64,000 bases of DNA, from the NCBI RefSeq assembly GCF_011189575.1, contig NZ_PUJW01000008.1:62001-126000 (forward strand). Reading direction: 5' to 3'. Under the pieces are notes generated by a model. That model had not been told where the DNA came from and searched no databases. It saw only the letters and a list, made by a program, of their open reading frames with translations. The stretch is from Photorhabdus cinerea. Its GTDB lineage: Bacteria > Pseudomonadota > Gammaproteobacteria > Enterobacterales > Enterobacteriaceae. Below are positions 17,831 to 25,942 of this stretch, one piece after another; positions within the stretch are counted from its first letter, which is position 1, and every line of letters begins with the position of its first letter. A program made the translations under genes and the position numbers.

Positions 17831-19279
17831 TTAATTTGTTGTACGGGATATTATTTGTGATCCCTTAGCCTCTGACGGCACACCGAATAAATATGTTGCG
17901 ATACAAGAGAAGATGAATGAACCTAGCGAACCCAATATTACGCTCCAGAAAGCGCTGTCTAGTTCCCCGGTAGGAGAAATAAATGAGGTAAATACAAAGA
18001 TGCCCATACCACCAAAGCTGTGTGCTGTTCCCGAATAGAAACCGGCAATAGCACCACCAAGTGCCCCGCCAATACAACCAATGATAAATGGGCGTTTTAA
18101 TGGTAGTGTTACACCATAGATTGCGGGTTCGGTAATGCCAAAGAGACTTGATATTAGCGCGGTTCCTGATAGCGCTTTCATTTTCTGATCGCGTGTACGT
18201 AACAATACGCCCAACGTTGCACCCGCCTGACCAAATATTGCTGGTTGGAGCAGAGGGGAGAGCATATCTTTTCCCTGTGTCATCATGTTATTGATCATTA
18301 TAGGGATTAATCCCCAATGCAGTCCGAAAATAACGCAAACTTGCCATAAGGCTCCCATCAAAATACCCGCAATGACTGGGTTCTGTTGATAGAAAAAGAG
18401 ATATCCTGTTGCCAAACCATTACTGAGTGCCGTTGCCACAGGGCCAATTATCAGGAAGGTCAACGGAACAGTAATCAATAGGCATAGGAAAGGGGTAATG
18501 AGTGCTTTGAAAGAAGAATGAAACCAGCTATTAAGTTTCTTTTCCAGAAAACAACTAAACCATGCTGATAAAATAATGGGAATAACTGTTGAGCTGTAAT
18601 TGATGAAAGTAATGGGAATACCCAGGAAATCTAAATGAACAGCGGAAGTCGTTTGCGAAAGTTTAAATGCCTCAGTCATTGTTGGATAGGTTAAGGCTGC
18701 CCCAATAACCATGGTAATGAAAGGGTTTCCACCGAATCGTTTACCTGCGGTATACCCTAATAGAATAGGCATGAAATAAAGCATCGCATCGCCAGTAGCG
18801 AATAAAATTTTATAGGTGCCACCTTCTGGGTCCATCCAGTCAAATACGCTGGATAAAGCGAGTATTCCTTTAATCAATCCGGCAGCGACCAGTACGCCTA
18901 ATAGTGGTGTGAAAATACTGGAAATAATATCAATTGCTACATTAAGAATGCGTTTTAAGCCTTTTGAATTATCTTTTTTTATCTCTTGCTGTGACGTTAC
19001 ACTTTGTTTAACCTCGGGATTTTCTGCGTTACCTTGTAAATATTTATTATTGATATTATCGTAAACATCTCCTACATGGCTGCCAATAACCACTTGGTAT
19101 TGACCACCGCTCTCTACGACGGTAATAATTCCTGTAGTTCGTTTGAGTAATTCACTATTGGCTAAGTTTCTATTTTTAAGTTTAAACCGTAAACGTGTAG
19201 CACAATGGACAAGGCTCGATATATTCTCTTTCCCCCCTATTGCGCAGACTATCTCATCAGACAGACTTTCGTACTTCAT
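17831..19279 (-). CDS. PTS beta-glucoside permease, EIIBC without EIIA domain
   Basis: Imports and phosphorylates a beta-glucoside. 482 residues. The EIIB domain (about 1-85) has the phosphorylated cysteine C26 in LVHCATRLRF. The EIIC membrane domain (about 105-470) has GITEPAIYG. BglF-type proteins run to about 620 residues with a C-terminal EIIA; this one ends after EIIC with a normal stop. It must take phosphate from another EIIA, perhaps Crr or the EIIBCA nearby. AGGGGA precedes the ATG. It is the first gene of the EIIBC-glucosidase-porin operon. Confidence 0.93.
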   Translation of the reverse strand: MKYESLSDEIVCAIGGKENISSLVHCATRLRFKLKNRNLANSELLKRTTGIITVVESGGQYQVVIGSHVGDVYDNINNKYLQGNAENPEVKQSVTSQQEIKKDNSKGLKRILNVAIDIISSIFTPLLGVLVAAGLIKGILALSSVFDWMDPEGGTYKILFATGDAMLYFMPILLGYTAGKRFGGNPFITMVIGAALTYPTMTEAFKLSQTTSAVHLDFLGIPITFINYSSTVIPIILSAWFSCFLEKKLNSWFHSSFKALITPFLCLLITVPLTFLIIGPVATALSNGLATGYLFFYQQNPVIAGILMGALWQVCVIFGLHWGLIPIMINNMMTQGKDMLSPLLQPAIFGQAGATLGVLLRTRDQKMKALSGTALISSLFGITEPAIYGVTLPLKRPFIIGCIGGALGGAIAGFYSGTAHSFGGMGIFVFTSFISPTGELDSAFWSVILGSLGSFIFSCIATYLFGVPSEAKGSQIISRTTN

Positions 19280-19330
19280 TAGACTTCCCCTTTTTTAAGT
19301 TGAAAACAGCGAAAGGCCGAATTAAAGTCA

Positions 19331-19401
19331 AAAAAAAACCTAACCCATGATCTTCAATAGCCCTGGGATAGGGATATATCGTAGATGATGGATTAGGTTT
19401 T
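19331..19401 (-). terminator. Leader terminator upstream of EIIBC
   Basis: On the minus strand a 14-bp stem (plus-strand arms 19388-19401 and 19335-19348, one G-U pair) is followed by a run of T (plus-strand A-run from 19338 down to 19331). Its 5' arm overlaps the end of the RAT-like element, the classic layout for BglG/LicT antitermination: binding of the antiterminator would block this hairpin. Confidence 0.85.
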
Positions 19402-19438
19402 GCCCGACATTGGTCGCGACCAAGTCGGTAACAAGCCT
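19395..19438 (-). promoter_or_regulatory. RAT (ribonucleic antiterminator) for the EIIBC operon, long form
   Basis: Read on the minus strand, GGCTTGTTACCGAC and GTCGGGCAAAACC match the two halves of the RAT consensus (GGATTGTTACYGC...GCRGGCAAAACC). Known RATs are about 30 bases. Here the apical part is extended by a 14-base perfect palindrome (TTGGTCGCGACCAA), giving about 42 bases. Its 3' end runs into the terminator stem. Confidence 0.8.
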
Positions 19439-19509
19439 ATTAATCAATATTTAGAAACTAGTTACTCTTTATGATTCTTGCAAGTCATTAGTATTAATTT
19501 TAGCAAAAA

Positions 19510-19525
19510 TGTGATTCTTATCATA
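19510..19525. promoter_or_regulatory. Candidate CRP site in the divergent beta-glucoside spacer
   Basis: TGTGA-N6-TCATA (19510-19525) matches nine of the ten half-site bases of TGTGA-N6-TCACA. It sits between the divergent EIIBC and antiterminator genes, where catabolite control of PTS operons is expected. The rest of the spacer 19280-19723 holds the two RAT elements and AT-rich sequence. Confidence 0.6.
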
Positions 19526-19623
19526 AATATAGTAGATAAATTGAGAATATTGCAGTGTCATTGACTTTATAAAAATTATGTCTTAGCCTGAGGGATGAAA
19601 TATCTATATGAATATAGTGTACA

Positions 19624-19653
19624 GGAGTGTCACTGACTCGATCAGGCACAACC
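19624..19653 (+). promoter_or_regulatory. Second RAT-like element, upstream of the antiterminator gene
   Basis: GGAGTGTCACTG, 7 bases, then CAGGCACAACC: the spacing and most positions of the RAT consensus, total 30 bases. It lies about 70 bases before the TTG start of the BglG-type gene. The only downstream partner seen is an 8-bp bulged stem (GCACAACC 19646-19653 with GGTTAGTGC 19684-19692) without a good T-run, so the terminator is weak or lost. Confidence 0.65.
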
Positions 19654-19723
19654 AAGTCACGGATGTATTTTGCCTATTCTATAGGTTAGTGCAGATAATG
19701 GTTTATCCTGTAAGGTATATCTT

Positions 19724-20578
19724 TTGTTAACTATAATAAAACTCATAAATAATAATGTGGTCCTTGCTATTGATGAGAATAATAGCGAAATGATTCTCAT
19801 GGATAAGGGTATAGGATTTAATAGGAAAAAAGGGGATAGGTTGCATGTTCAAGATGTTGCAAAAGTTTTTACTGTTGAAAAGCACTATAAGATAAGTCAG
19901 ATCCTTTCTACTATCCCTGTTTCAGTTATAGAGTTAACAGAACAAATTATCACATTAGGGAAAAATTTTCTTGCCAAACCGCTTAACGATTCATTACTCA
20001 TTACGTTATCAGAACATTTAAGTTTTGCGTTTGAGCGTGTAAATAAAGGATACCAGATTGGTAATGTCTTACAATGGGAGATCCCGCATCTTTACCCGTT
20101 GGAGTATGAAGTAGGTAAACAGGCACTTATCCATATTAATAACCAGATTGAACAACCGTTACCGCCGATAGAAGCTTCATTGATTGCCTTGCATTTTGTT
20201 AATGCTCAATATGAAGGGCAAACTATGGGGGATACATTAAAGTTAACGAACTTAATTAATAAAACTGTTAAACTTATTCACTATTATTTTCATGTTAATC
20301 TTGATCCAACATCAGTAAATTATTCTCGTTTTATTACTCATCTACGCTATTTCTTAATCAGACAAAATAAAAATGATCACTCGTCTGCTATTGAAATGGA
20401 TTTTTCATTGCAAGAATTGATAGAAGAAAAATACTTCAAAAGTTACAATTGTGCGGTGAAGCTAATTAGATATTTGAGAGAAAAATATCAATGGAAGGTT
20501 CCTGATGATGAATTGATTTATTTGGTTATTCATATAGAGCGGGTGGTCAATGATAGTTATAAGGCAAAAGATTCATGA
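19724..20578 (+). CDS. BglG/LicT-family transcriptional antiterminator
   Basis: RNA-binding antiterminator controlled by PTS phosphorylation. 284 residues: co-antiterminator RNA-binding domain (about 1-57, KLINNNVVLAIDENNSEMI and GIGFNRKKGD), then PRD1 and PRD2. The conserved PRD histidines are H98 (SEHLSF), H157 (IALHFVNAQ), H206 (THLRYF) and H270 (LVIHIERV). The start is TTG, supported by AAGG 8 bases upstream and by alignment to BglG. It is divergent from the EIIBC operon and 125 bases upstream of the EIIBCA gene. It should act on the RAT sites in the spacer and be inactivated by phosphorylation when substrate is absent. Confidence 0.9.
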   Translation: MLTIIKLINNNVVLAIDENNSEMILMDKGIGFNRKKGDRLHVQDVAKVFTVEKHYKISQILSTIPVSVIELTEQIITLGKNFLAKPLNDSLLITLSEHLSFAFERVNKGYQIGNVLQWEIPHLYPLEYEVGKQALIHINNQIEQPLPPIEASLIALHFVNAQYEGQTMGDTLKLTNLINKTVKLIHYYFHVNLDPTSVNYSRFITHLRYFLIRQNKNDHSSAIEMDFSLQELIEEKYFKSYNCAVKLIRYLREKYQWKVPDDELIYLVIHIERVVNDSYKAKDS

Positions 20579-20579
20579 T

Positions 20580-20603
20580 AAGTGCATCATTAAGTGCATC
20601 ATT
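20580..20603 (+). repeat. Two-copy 12-base tandem repeat
   Basis: AAGTGCATCATT occurs twice in tandem directly after the antiterminator stop, followed by the partial copy AAGTG. It looks like a small slippage repeat with no known role. Confidence 0.8.
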
Positions 20604-20703
20604 AAGTGGATGTGTAGACAGGTATTAACCTAAGCAATGACTGAGATTAATATATTTATATTTATTTGATTTTTCTGATAATAAATTATAGGTGGTGGTT
20701 AAA

Positions 20704-22554
20704 ATGAATTATGAAGAGTTTGCGAGAGATATTATTATATTTCTTGGAGGGAGAGAAAATATAAGTAAAAGTTGGCATTGTGTTACTCGATTGCGTTTTA
20801 ATATTATAGATGATAGTAAGGTAGAGATTACCGCTATAAAGAAAATGCAAGGGGTTATGGGGGCACGATTTCACAGTGGACAGTTGCAAATAATTATTGG
20901 TAATAGAGTTATTGAAATATTTAATGAAATAATTAAGCAATTAAAAGAAATTTCGGGAAATCGTAATGAGTTAAAAAACAATGTCATTAGCCACATTCTT
21001 GATGTAATTTCAGGTATATTTGTTCCAATATTACCGGCAATCGTAGGATCTGGTTTACTTAAAGGTGGGTTGATTTTTTTCAATACGATGGGTTGGATTT
21101 CAGAAGAGAGCAATGAGTATAAATTATTATATGTTCTTTTTGATGCGCCTCTGTATTTTCTACCTATTCTTGTGGCTTTTTCGGCAGCAAGAAAATTTAA
21201 AACTAATGAGTTTATTGCTGCAACGTTAGCGTGTATTTTAATTTATCCAACACTATCTAACCTTGTCAGTACCTCTAGTGGAGAATATTTTGATGTGTTT
21301 GGTATTTCTATTCCGATTATTCATTATGGCTATACTGTTATTCCAATTATTTTAGGTGTTTGGTTGCTTAGTTATATCCATCGATGGGTAGATAGATTTA
21401 TTCCTGTAGTATTAAAAATGATACTTACACCATTATTGGTGTTATTGATTTCTGTGCCAATTATATTGGTTGTTGTTGCTCCGTTGGGAAATACAATGGG
21501 TTTGTATATTGAACAGGTGTTCGTAATGTTATTTTCTGTAATTGGCCCTCTTACCGGATTATTTCTGGGGGGAATTATACCTGTGCTGGTGATTACGGGG
21601 ATGCATTATGCTTTTTTGCCGAGTGTTTTTGCTAACTTTAAGTCTCTCGGATACGATTTTATGTTATTACCAATAAGTTTCGTCAGTAATATTGCCCAAG
21701 CTGGTGCTACATTGGCGGTTGCAATTAAAATTAAAGATAGGCAGATGAAATCATTAGCTTATTCATCCTCATTCTCTGCGTTTTTAGGTATAACCGAGCC
21801 AGCAATGTATGGTGTTACTCTTAAATTAAAAAAACCTTTTTATGCTGCATTAATTGGTGGGGCGGTTGGTGGGGCTATTGTAGGTATTCTTTCTATAAAG
21901 ATATTTGCTTTTAGTCTACCAGGGTTGGTGTCATTACCTTTTTATGTGCAAAAAGATAGTAACAACTTACTTTTTATTTTGTTTGCCATTTTCAGTAGTT
22001 TCTTAGTCGCATTTATACTTACACTACTAATGAAATTAGAATCCAGTGTTGATTCTATGGTATTAATAAAGCCTCGCTTTTCAAAGACAAAGAAAATCAC
22101 ATTACTTTCTCCGATGACCGGCACAATAGCACCTCTCTCAAGTGTATCTGATGACATTTTTTCTGAAAAAATTATTGGTGATGGTGTTGCTATTATTCCT
22201 ACGGAAGGGGTGGTTAAAGCACCTTTTAATGGCAAGGTTTCAATGATTACGCCAACTGGACATGCTGTTGGTTTAATTTCCGATCAAGGGGTTGAATTAT
22301 TAATTCATATTGGTATTGAAACCGTAGGTTTGCAAGGAATAGGTTTTAATTTACAAGTGATAGAAGGACAGAGAGTGAGGACTGGTGATGTATTAGTTAA
22401 TTTTGATCTGGGGTTTCTTCAAGAGAATAAAGTCCAGATTATATCGCCAATTATTGTGACAAATAGCGAAGAATACCACTCAATAACGCTTAAAAAGAAA
22501 AAAAGAGTTATTGGGTGTAAAGATGATTTGTTGGTTGTTAATTTATATTCATAA
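20704..22554 (+). CDS. PTS beta-glucoside-type permease, EIIBCA
   Basis: 616 residues from the ATG at 20704, which follows an AGGTGG ribosome site; GTG codons at 20692 and 20695 are less likely. The EIIB domain has C26 in WHCVTRLRF. The EIIC membrane domain includes ITEPAMYGVTLKLKKP. The EIIA domain occupies the last about 150 residues with LLSPMTGTIAPLS and the phosphorylated H535 in LLIHIGIETV. This is the complete BglF architecture. No glucosidase gene follows, so the product may depend on the 6-phospho-glucosidase of the divergent operon. Its EIIA could also serve the EIIA-less neighbour. The substrate is inferred only from family and neighbours. Confidence 0.92.
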   Translation: MNYEEFARDIIIFLGGRENISKSWHCVTRLRFNIIDDSKVEITAIKKMQGVMGARFHSGQLQIIIGNRVIEIFNEIIKQLKEISGNRNELKNNVISHILDVISGIFVPILPAIVGSGLLKGGLIFFNTMGWISEESNEYKLLYVLFDAPLYFLPILVAFSAARKFKTNEFIAATLACILIYPTLSNLVSTSSGEYFDVFGISIPIIHYGYTVIPIILGVWLLSYIHRWVDRFIPVVLKMILTPLLVLLISVPIILVVVAPLGNTMGLYIEQVFVMLFSVIGPLTGLFLGGIIPVLVITGMHYAFLPSVFANFKSLGYDFMLLPISFVSNIAQAGATLAVAIKIKDRQMKSLAYSSSFSAFLGITEPAMYGVTLKLKKPFYAALIGGAVGGAIVGILSIKIFAFSLPGLVSLPFYVQKDSNNLLFILFAIFSSFLVAFILTLLMKLESSVDSMVLIKPRFSKTKKITLLSPMTGTIAPLSSVSDDIFSEKIIGDGVAIIPTEGVVKAPFNGKVSMITPTGHAVGLISDQGVELLIHIGIETVGLQGIGFNLQVIEGQRVRTGDVLVNFDLGFLQENKVQIISPIIVTNSEEYHSITLKKKKRVIGCKDDLLVVNLYS

Positions 22555-22659
22555 TGTTTTCGGGGATTGAAAAATTGCTATCTAATCAATTTCAATACCT
22601 ATTAGTTATTTACACTGTTTTCTCGTTATTATTGTCTTGTTTTATTTTATCCGGTGCGC

Positions 22660-22778
22660 CGTAAAACCCCGTCCTTTGGGCGAGGAGGATGTCAAATAGC
22701 GACACAGTTAACATTATCAGAAGATGATTTAAACCGCATTTTGGCTAAGATGCGGGAAATTGGTGCTAATGTAAGATA
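22660..22778 (+). mobile_element. Relic: IS200/IS605-type right end plus a gene fragment
   Basis: The 394-base spacer 22555-22948 has no intact gene. Near 22665-22697 the run AAAACCCCGTCC, TTT, GGGCGAGGAGGATGTCAA looks like the degraded hairpin and tail found at the right end of IS200/IS605 elements. Directly after it an open fragment of 26 codons begins ATQLTLSEDDLNRILAKM and ends at TAA 22776-22778, with no start codon of its own. The fragment was not identified. The spacer also carries the nhaA promoter region. Confidence 0.35.
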
Positions 22779-22948
22779 AATAGGGTTTCCCCATTTAACG
22801 ATTTCCTCTGATTGATAATCCACTTTATTGAGATGTAGATCATCAATAGATCGGTTTTAACGAATCATTTTGGCTATAAAATCGATTTTTTTCGAAATTA
22901 TACTTAGAGTACTATCCATAGCCCGATCAATTTCAGAGGCTAATCATC

Positions 22949-24115
22949 TTGACAGCAATTATTCGTCAATTCCTGAAGTTAGAAGCGGCTGGAGGGCTTC
23001 TTCTTATCATTGCTGCCATTGTTGCGTTGATAATGGCAAACTCGCCATTACAAGGTATTTATCAGCAATTTCTTAATATTCCAGTGGTTATACAATTCTC
23101 TGCACTGGAGATCAATAAGCCCTTATTATTGTGGGTTAATGATGGTTTAATGGCCGTCTTCTTTTTAATTGTTGGCCTGGAAGTTAAGCGTGAACTATTG
23201 GAAGGCTCTTTAGCTGGACGTGATAAAGCTGTATTTCCAGTAATAGCTGCTATTGGTGGTATGGTCGCTCCGGCACTGATATATCTATTATTTAATGGTA
23301 GTGATGAGCTTAACCGTCAAGGATGGGCTATTCCTGCTGCAACAGATATTGCTTTTGCTCTTGGTGTAATGGCGCTGCTGGCTAAGCGAGTACCAACTGA
23401 ACTGAAGGTTTTCCTACTGGCATTAGCGATTATTGATGATCTGGGTGTTATCGTAATCATCGCACTGTTTTACACCAAAACAGTTTCCCTGGTGGCCCTT
23501 GGATTGTCAGCAGTGATGATAGCTTTGCTGATGTGGATGAATTGGCGTGGTGTTGAAAAAACATCGGCTTATCTGGTTATTGGCTTGATCCTTTGGGTCT
23601 GCATCCTGAAATCCGGTATTCATGCAACTTTGGCCGGAGTCATCGTTGGTTTTCTTATTCCTTTGCGCTGTCAGAATGGTCATTCACCATCTGAATCACT
23701 TGAGCATGGATTGCATCCTTGGGTGGCGTATCTTATTTTGCCGTTATTTGCATTTACTAATGCAGGAGTTATCCTCAGTGGAGTGACTCTGGATGGTTTG
23801 ATCGATATGTTACCGTTGGGTATTGCCATAGCTTTGTTTCTTGGTAAGCCATTGGGAATTTTTCTTTTCAGCTATATTTCCATCAAGATAGGATTTGCTA
23901 AGCTGCCACAAGAGATTAATCTTAAACAGATATTCGCTGTTTCCGTTCTTTGTGGCATTGGTTTTACGATGTCTATCTTCATTTCAGGATTGGCTTTCGA
24001 AGACGCAGATAAATCTTTCAGTACCTATTCCCGCTTGGGGATTCTGATGGGTTCAACAATAGCGGCTATGATGGGGTATGGCTTATTACGGATGGTCTTA
24101 CCAAAGAAAAAGTGA
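22949..24115 (+). CDS. nhaA: Na+/H+ antiporter NhaA
   Basis: Inner-membrane antiporter that exports sodium in exchange for protons at alkaline pH. 388 residues (E. coli 388), about 12 helices. The ion-site residues D133 (ATDIAFALG) and D163-D164 (IIDDLGVIVI) fall at the same numbers as in E. coli. The start is TTG, with AGAGG about 9 bases upstream; E. coli uses GTG. The regulator nhaR follows in the same direction after about 220 bases. Confidence 0.97.
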   Translation: MTAIIRQFLKLEAAGGLLLIIAAIVALIMANSPLQGIYQQFLNIPVVIQFSALEINKPLLLWVNDGLMAVFFLIVGLEVKRELLEGSLAGRDKAVFPVIAAIGGMVAPALIYLLFNGSDELNRQGWAIPAATDIAFALGVMALLAKRVPTELKVFLLALAIIDDLGVIVIIALFYTKTVSLVALGLSAVMIALLMWMNWRGVEKTSAYLVIGLILWVCILKSGIHATLAGVIVGFLIPLRCQNGHSPSESLEHGLHPWVAYLILPLFAFTNAGVILSGVTLDGLIDMLPLGIAIALFLGKPLGIFLFSYISIKIGFAKLPQEINLKQIFAVSVLCGIGFTMSIFISGLAFEDADKSFSTYSRLGILMGSTIAAMMGYGLLRMVLPKKK

Positions 24116-24204
24116 TGGCAGAGTGGTGATAAATTCATTAATTTAACCGAATGAAGTTCTACGTTTTTAGAGAAAATTCCGAACTGACTCATCATTTTTG
24201 TACT

Positions 24205-24240
24205 CGCGGTACAATAACTAAAATTGTATCGCGGATATTT
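24205..24240 (+). terminator. Hairpin between nhaA and nhaR
   Basis: 11-bp stem with one G-T pair: CGCGGTACAAT (24205-24215) with ATTGTATCGCG (24223-24233), loop 7 bases, then GATATTTTA. It could be a weak terminator after nhaA or an attenuator ahead of nhaR. Confidence 0.5.
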
Positions 24241-24338
24241 TATGTAGTGAAAAAACAGAAAATCGCCGGGAGACGGTGAATTAGTAATGTATGGCTGGCG
24301 TTGTCTACCAGACGAAAGCGATACATAAGGAAAAACGT

Positions 24339-25253
24339 ATGCGGGTGTCACATCTGAATTTTAATCATCTCTATTATTTCTGGCATGTTTGCAAGGAAGG
24401 CTCTGTGGTTGGGGCGGCAGAAGCCCTTTATCTAACACCTCAGACGATTACAGGACAGATAAAGGCGCTGGAGGAGCGATTAGGAGGGAAGCTGTTCAAA
24501 CGTCAGGGCAGGGGATTGGTTCCATCAGAACTGGGGCAACTTATCTTCCGCTATGCAGATAAGATGTTTATGCTGAGTCAGGAGATGTTAGATATCGTTA
24601 ACTACAGCCGTGAATCCAACCTTTTGTTTGATGTTGGTGTTGCGGATGCACTGTCTAAACGTTTGGTTAGCCAGGTATTGAAAACTGCGGTTGTGGAACA
24701 TGAGCAGATCCATTTACGTTGTTTTGAATCAACCCATGAATTGTTACTTGAACAACTTAGCCAGCACAAACTCGATATGATACTGTCTGATTGCCCGGTG
24801 GATTCTTCCCAGCAGGAAGGATTGTTCTCAGTAAAACTGGGTGAATGTAGCATTAGCTTCTTCTGTCGGCAGCCGATCCCGGAAAAGCCTTTTCCTGAAT
24901 GTTTGGAAGAACGTCGTTTGTTGGTTCCAGGACGTCGCTCTATGTTGGGGCGTAAATTGTTGACTTGGATTCGGAATAAAAATCTTCAGGTTGAAGTTTT
25001 GGGTGAGTTTGACGATGCCGCATTAATGAAGGCGTTTGGTATGTACCATAATGCGATTTTCGTTGCGCCGTCTTTGTATACTAATGATATTTTTGCTGAC
25101 AATGACATTGCTGAAATTGGTCGGTTGGATGCAGTACAAGAAGAGTATTATGTGATTTTTGCTGAACGCATGATTCAACATCCGGCTGTTCAAAGGGTGT
25201 GTAATAAAGATTTTTCTGCTTTGTTTAATGTGCCACCTAAGAAGCGTACTTAA
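24339..25253 (+). CDS. nhaR: LysR-family activator NhaR
   Basis: Sodium-responsive activator of nhaA. 304 residues from the ATG at 24339, with AAGGA upstream; the frame is open 16 codons further. The N-terminal winged helix contains EGSVVGAAEALYLTPQTITG, nearly identical to E. coli NhaR. The effector domain includes FDVGVADALSKRLVS and the C-terminal FAERMIQHPAVQRVCN. The usual partner gene lies immediately upstream and a strong terminator lies downstream. Confidence 0.97.
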   Translation: MRVSHLNFNHLYYFWHVCKEGSVVGAAEALYLTPQTITGQIKALEERLGGKLFKRQGRGLVPSELGQLIFRYADKMFMLSQEMLDIVNYSRESNLLFDVGVADALSKRLVSQVLKTAVVEHEQIHLRCFESTHELLLEQLSQHKLDMILSDCPVDSSQQEGLFSVKLGECSISFFCRQPIPEKPFPECLEERRLLVPGRRSMLGRKLLTWIRNKNLQVEVLGEFDDAALMKAFGMYHNAIFVAPSLYTNDIFADNDIAEIGRLDAVQEEYYVIFAERMIQHPAVQRVCNKDFSALFNVPPKKRT

Positions 25254-25282
25254 AGAATAACTGATAGATGATTGCAAATACG

Positions 25283-25308
25283 AAAAAACCGGCAAAGGCC
25301 GGTTTTTT
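25283..25308. terminator. Bidirectional terminator between nhaR and rpsT
   Basis: 11-bp perfect stem A6CCGGC (25283-25293) with GCCGGT6 (25298-25308), loop AAAG. It has a T-run on the plus strand and, through the A-run, on the minus strand too. Confidence 0.92.
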
Positions 25309-25329
25309 AGTGCTTCAAATAAACGCAAA

Positions 25330-25593
25330 TTATTGCATTGCGTTGATTCGAGCTGTCAGATTAGATTTATGACGTGCTGCTTTGTTTTTGTGGATCAGAC
25401 CCTTACAAGCGTGACGATCGACAATAGGTTGCATGTCATTGAATGCTTTCTGTGCAGCTTCTTTATCACCAGTAGCGATAGCAGCATCTACCTTCTTGAT
25501 GAAGGTACGCACCATAGAACGGCGGCTAGCATTGTGCTGACGACGTTTCTCAGACTGTATAGCGCGTTTCTTAGCTGATTTGATATTAGCCAA
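25330..25593 (-). CDS. rpsT: 30S ribosomal protein S20
   Basis: Binds 16S rRNA in the small subunit. 87 residues, very basic, beginning MANIKSAKKRAIQSEKRRQH and ending LTARINAMQ as in E. coli. The start codon is TTG (plus-strand CAA at 25591-25593), preceded by GGGAG. E. coli rpsT also starts at UUG, where the weak start is tied to feedback control of its own translation. It is divergent from ribF. Confidence 0.98.
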   Translation of the reverse strand: MANIKSAKKRAIQSEKRRQHNASRRSMVRTFIKKVDAAIATGDKEAAQKAFNDMQPIVDRHACKGLIHKNKAARHKSNLTARINAMQ

Positions 25594-25640
25594 GGTCCAA
25601 CTCCCAAATATATTCTATCGAGGACAATTAAAGGCCGAGG

Positions 25641-25669
25641 AATATGCCTGTTCGGTCTTCTTTTGTCAA
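25641..25669 (-). promoter_or_regulatory. rpsT promoter
   Basis: On the minus strand: TTGACA (plus 25664-25669), 17-base spacer, CATATT (plus 25641-25646). The -10 is about 50 bases before the TTG start, and the arrangement closely follows the E. coli rpsT P2 promoter. The rest of the 349-base rpsT-ribF spacer shows no gene. Confidence 0.85.
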
Positions 25670-25942
25670 TGGATTTGTGCAAATAAGCGCCGTTGTACCG
25701 CGGCACTTGTTTCGTTGTGATGGCGCAGGATTTTATCAGCTTACTTAGCTGGAATACAGTCTTTCACAATAAAAATCTCATTGAATAGTCTAGATAAGAA
25801 ATAAAATGAATATTTTACGGGATTCTTGCCCGTTTTTGTTGTATGAATCATGGTGATTAATTTAAACCATCTTATGATGGCGGGTTAACCTTGAGCTTTG
25901 TACAAGGTATAATTTGGTCATTTTCAGGATATTGAGCCAGCT

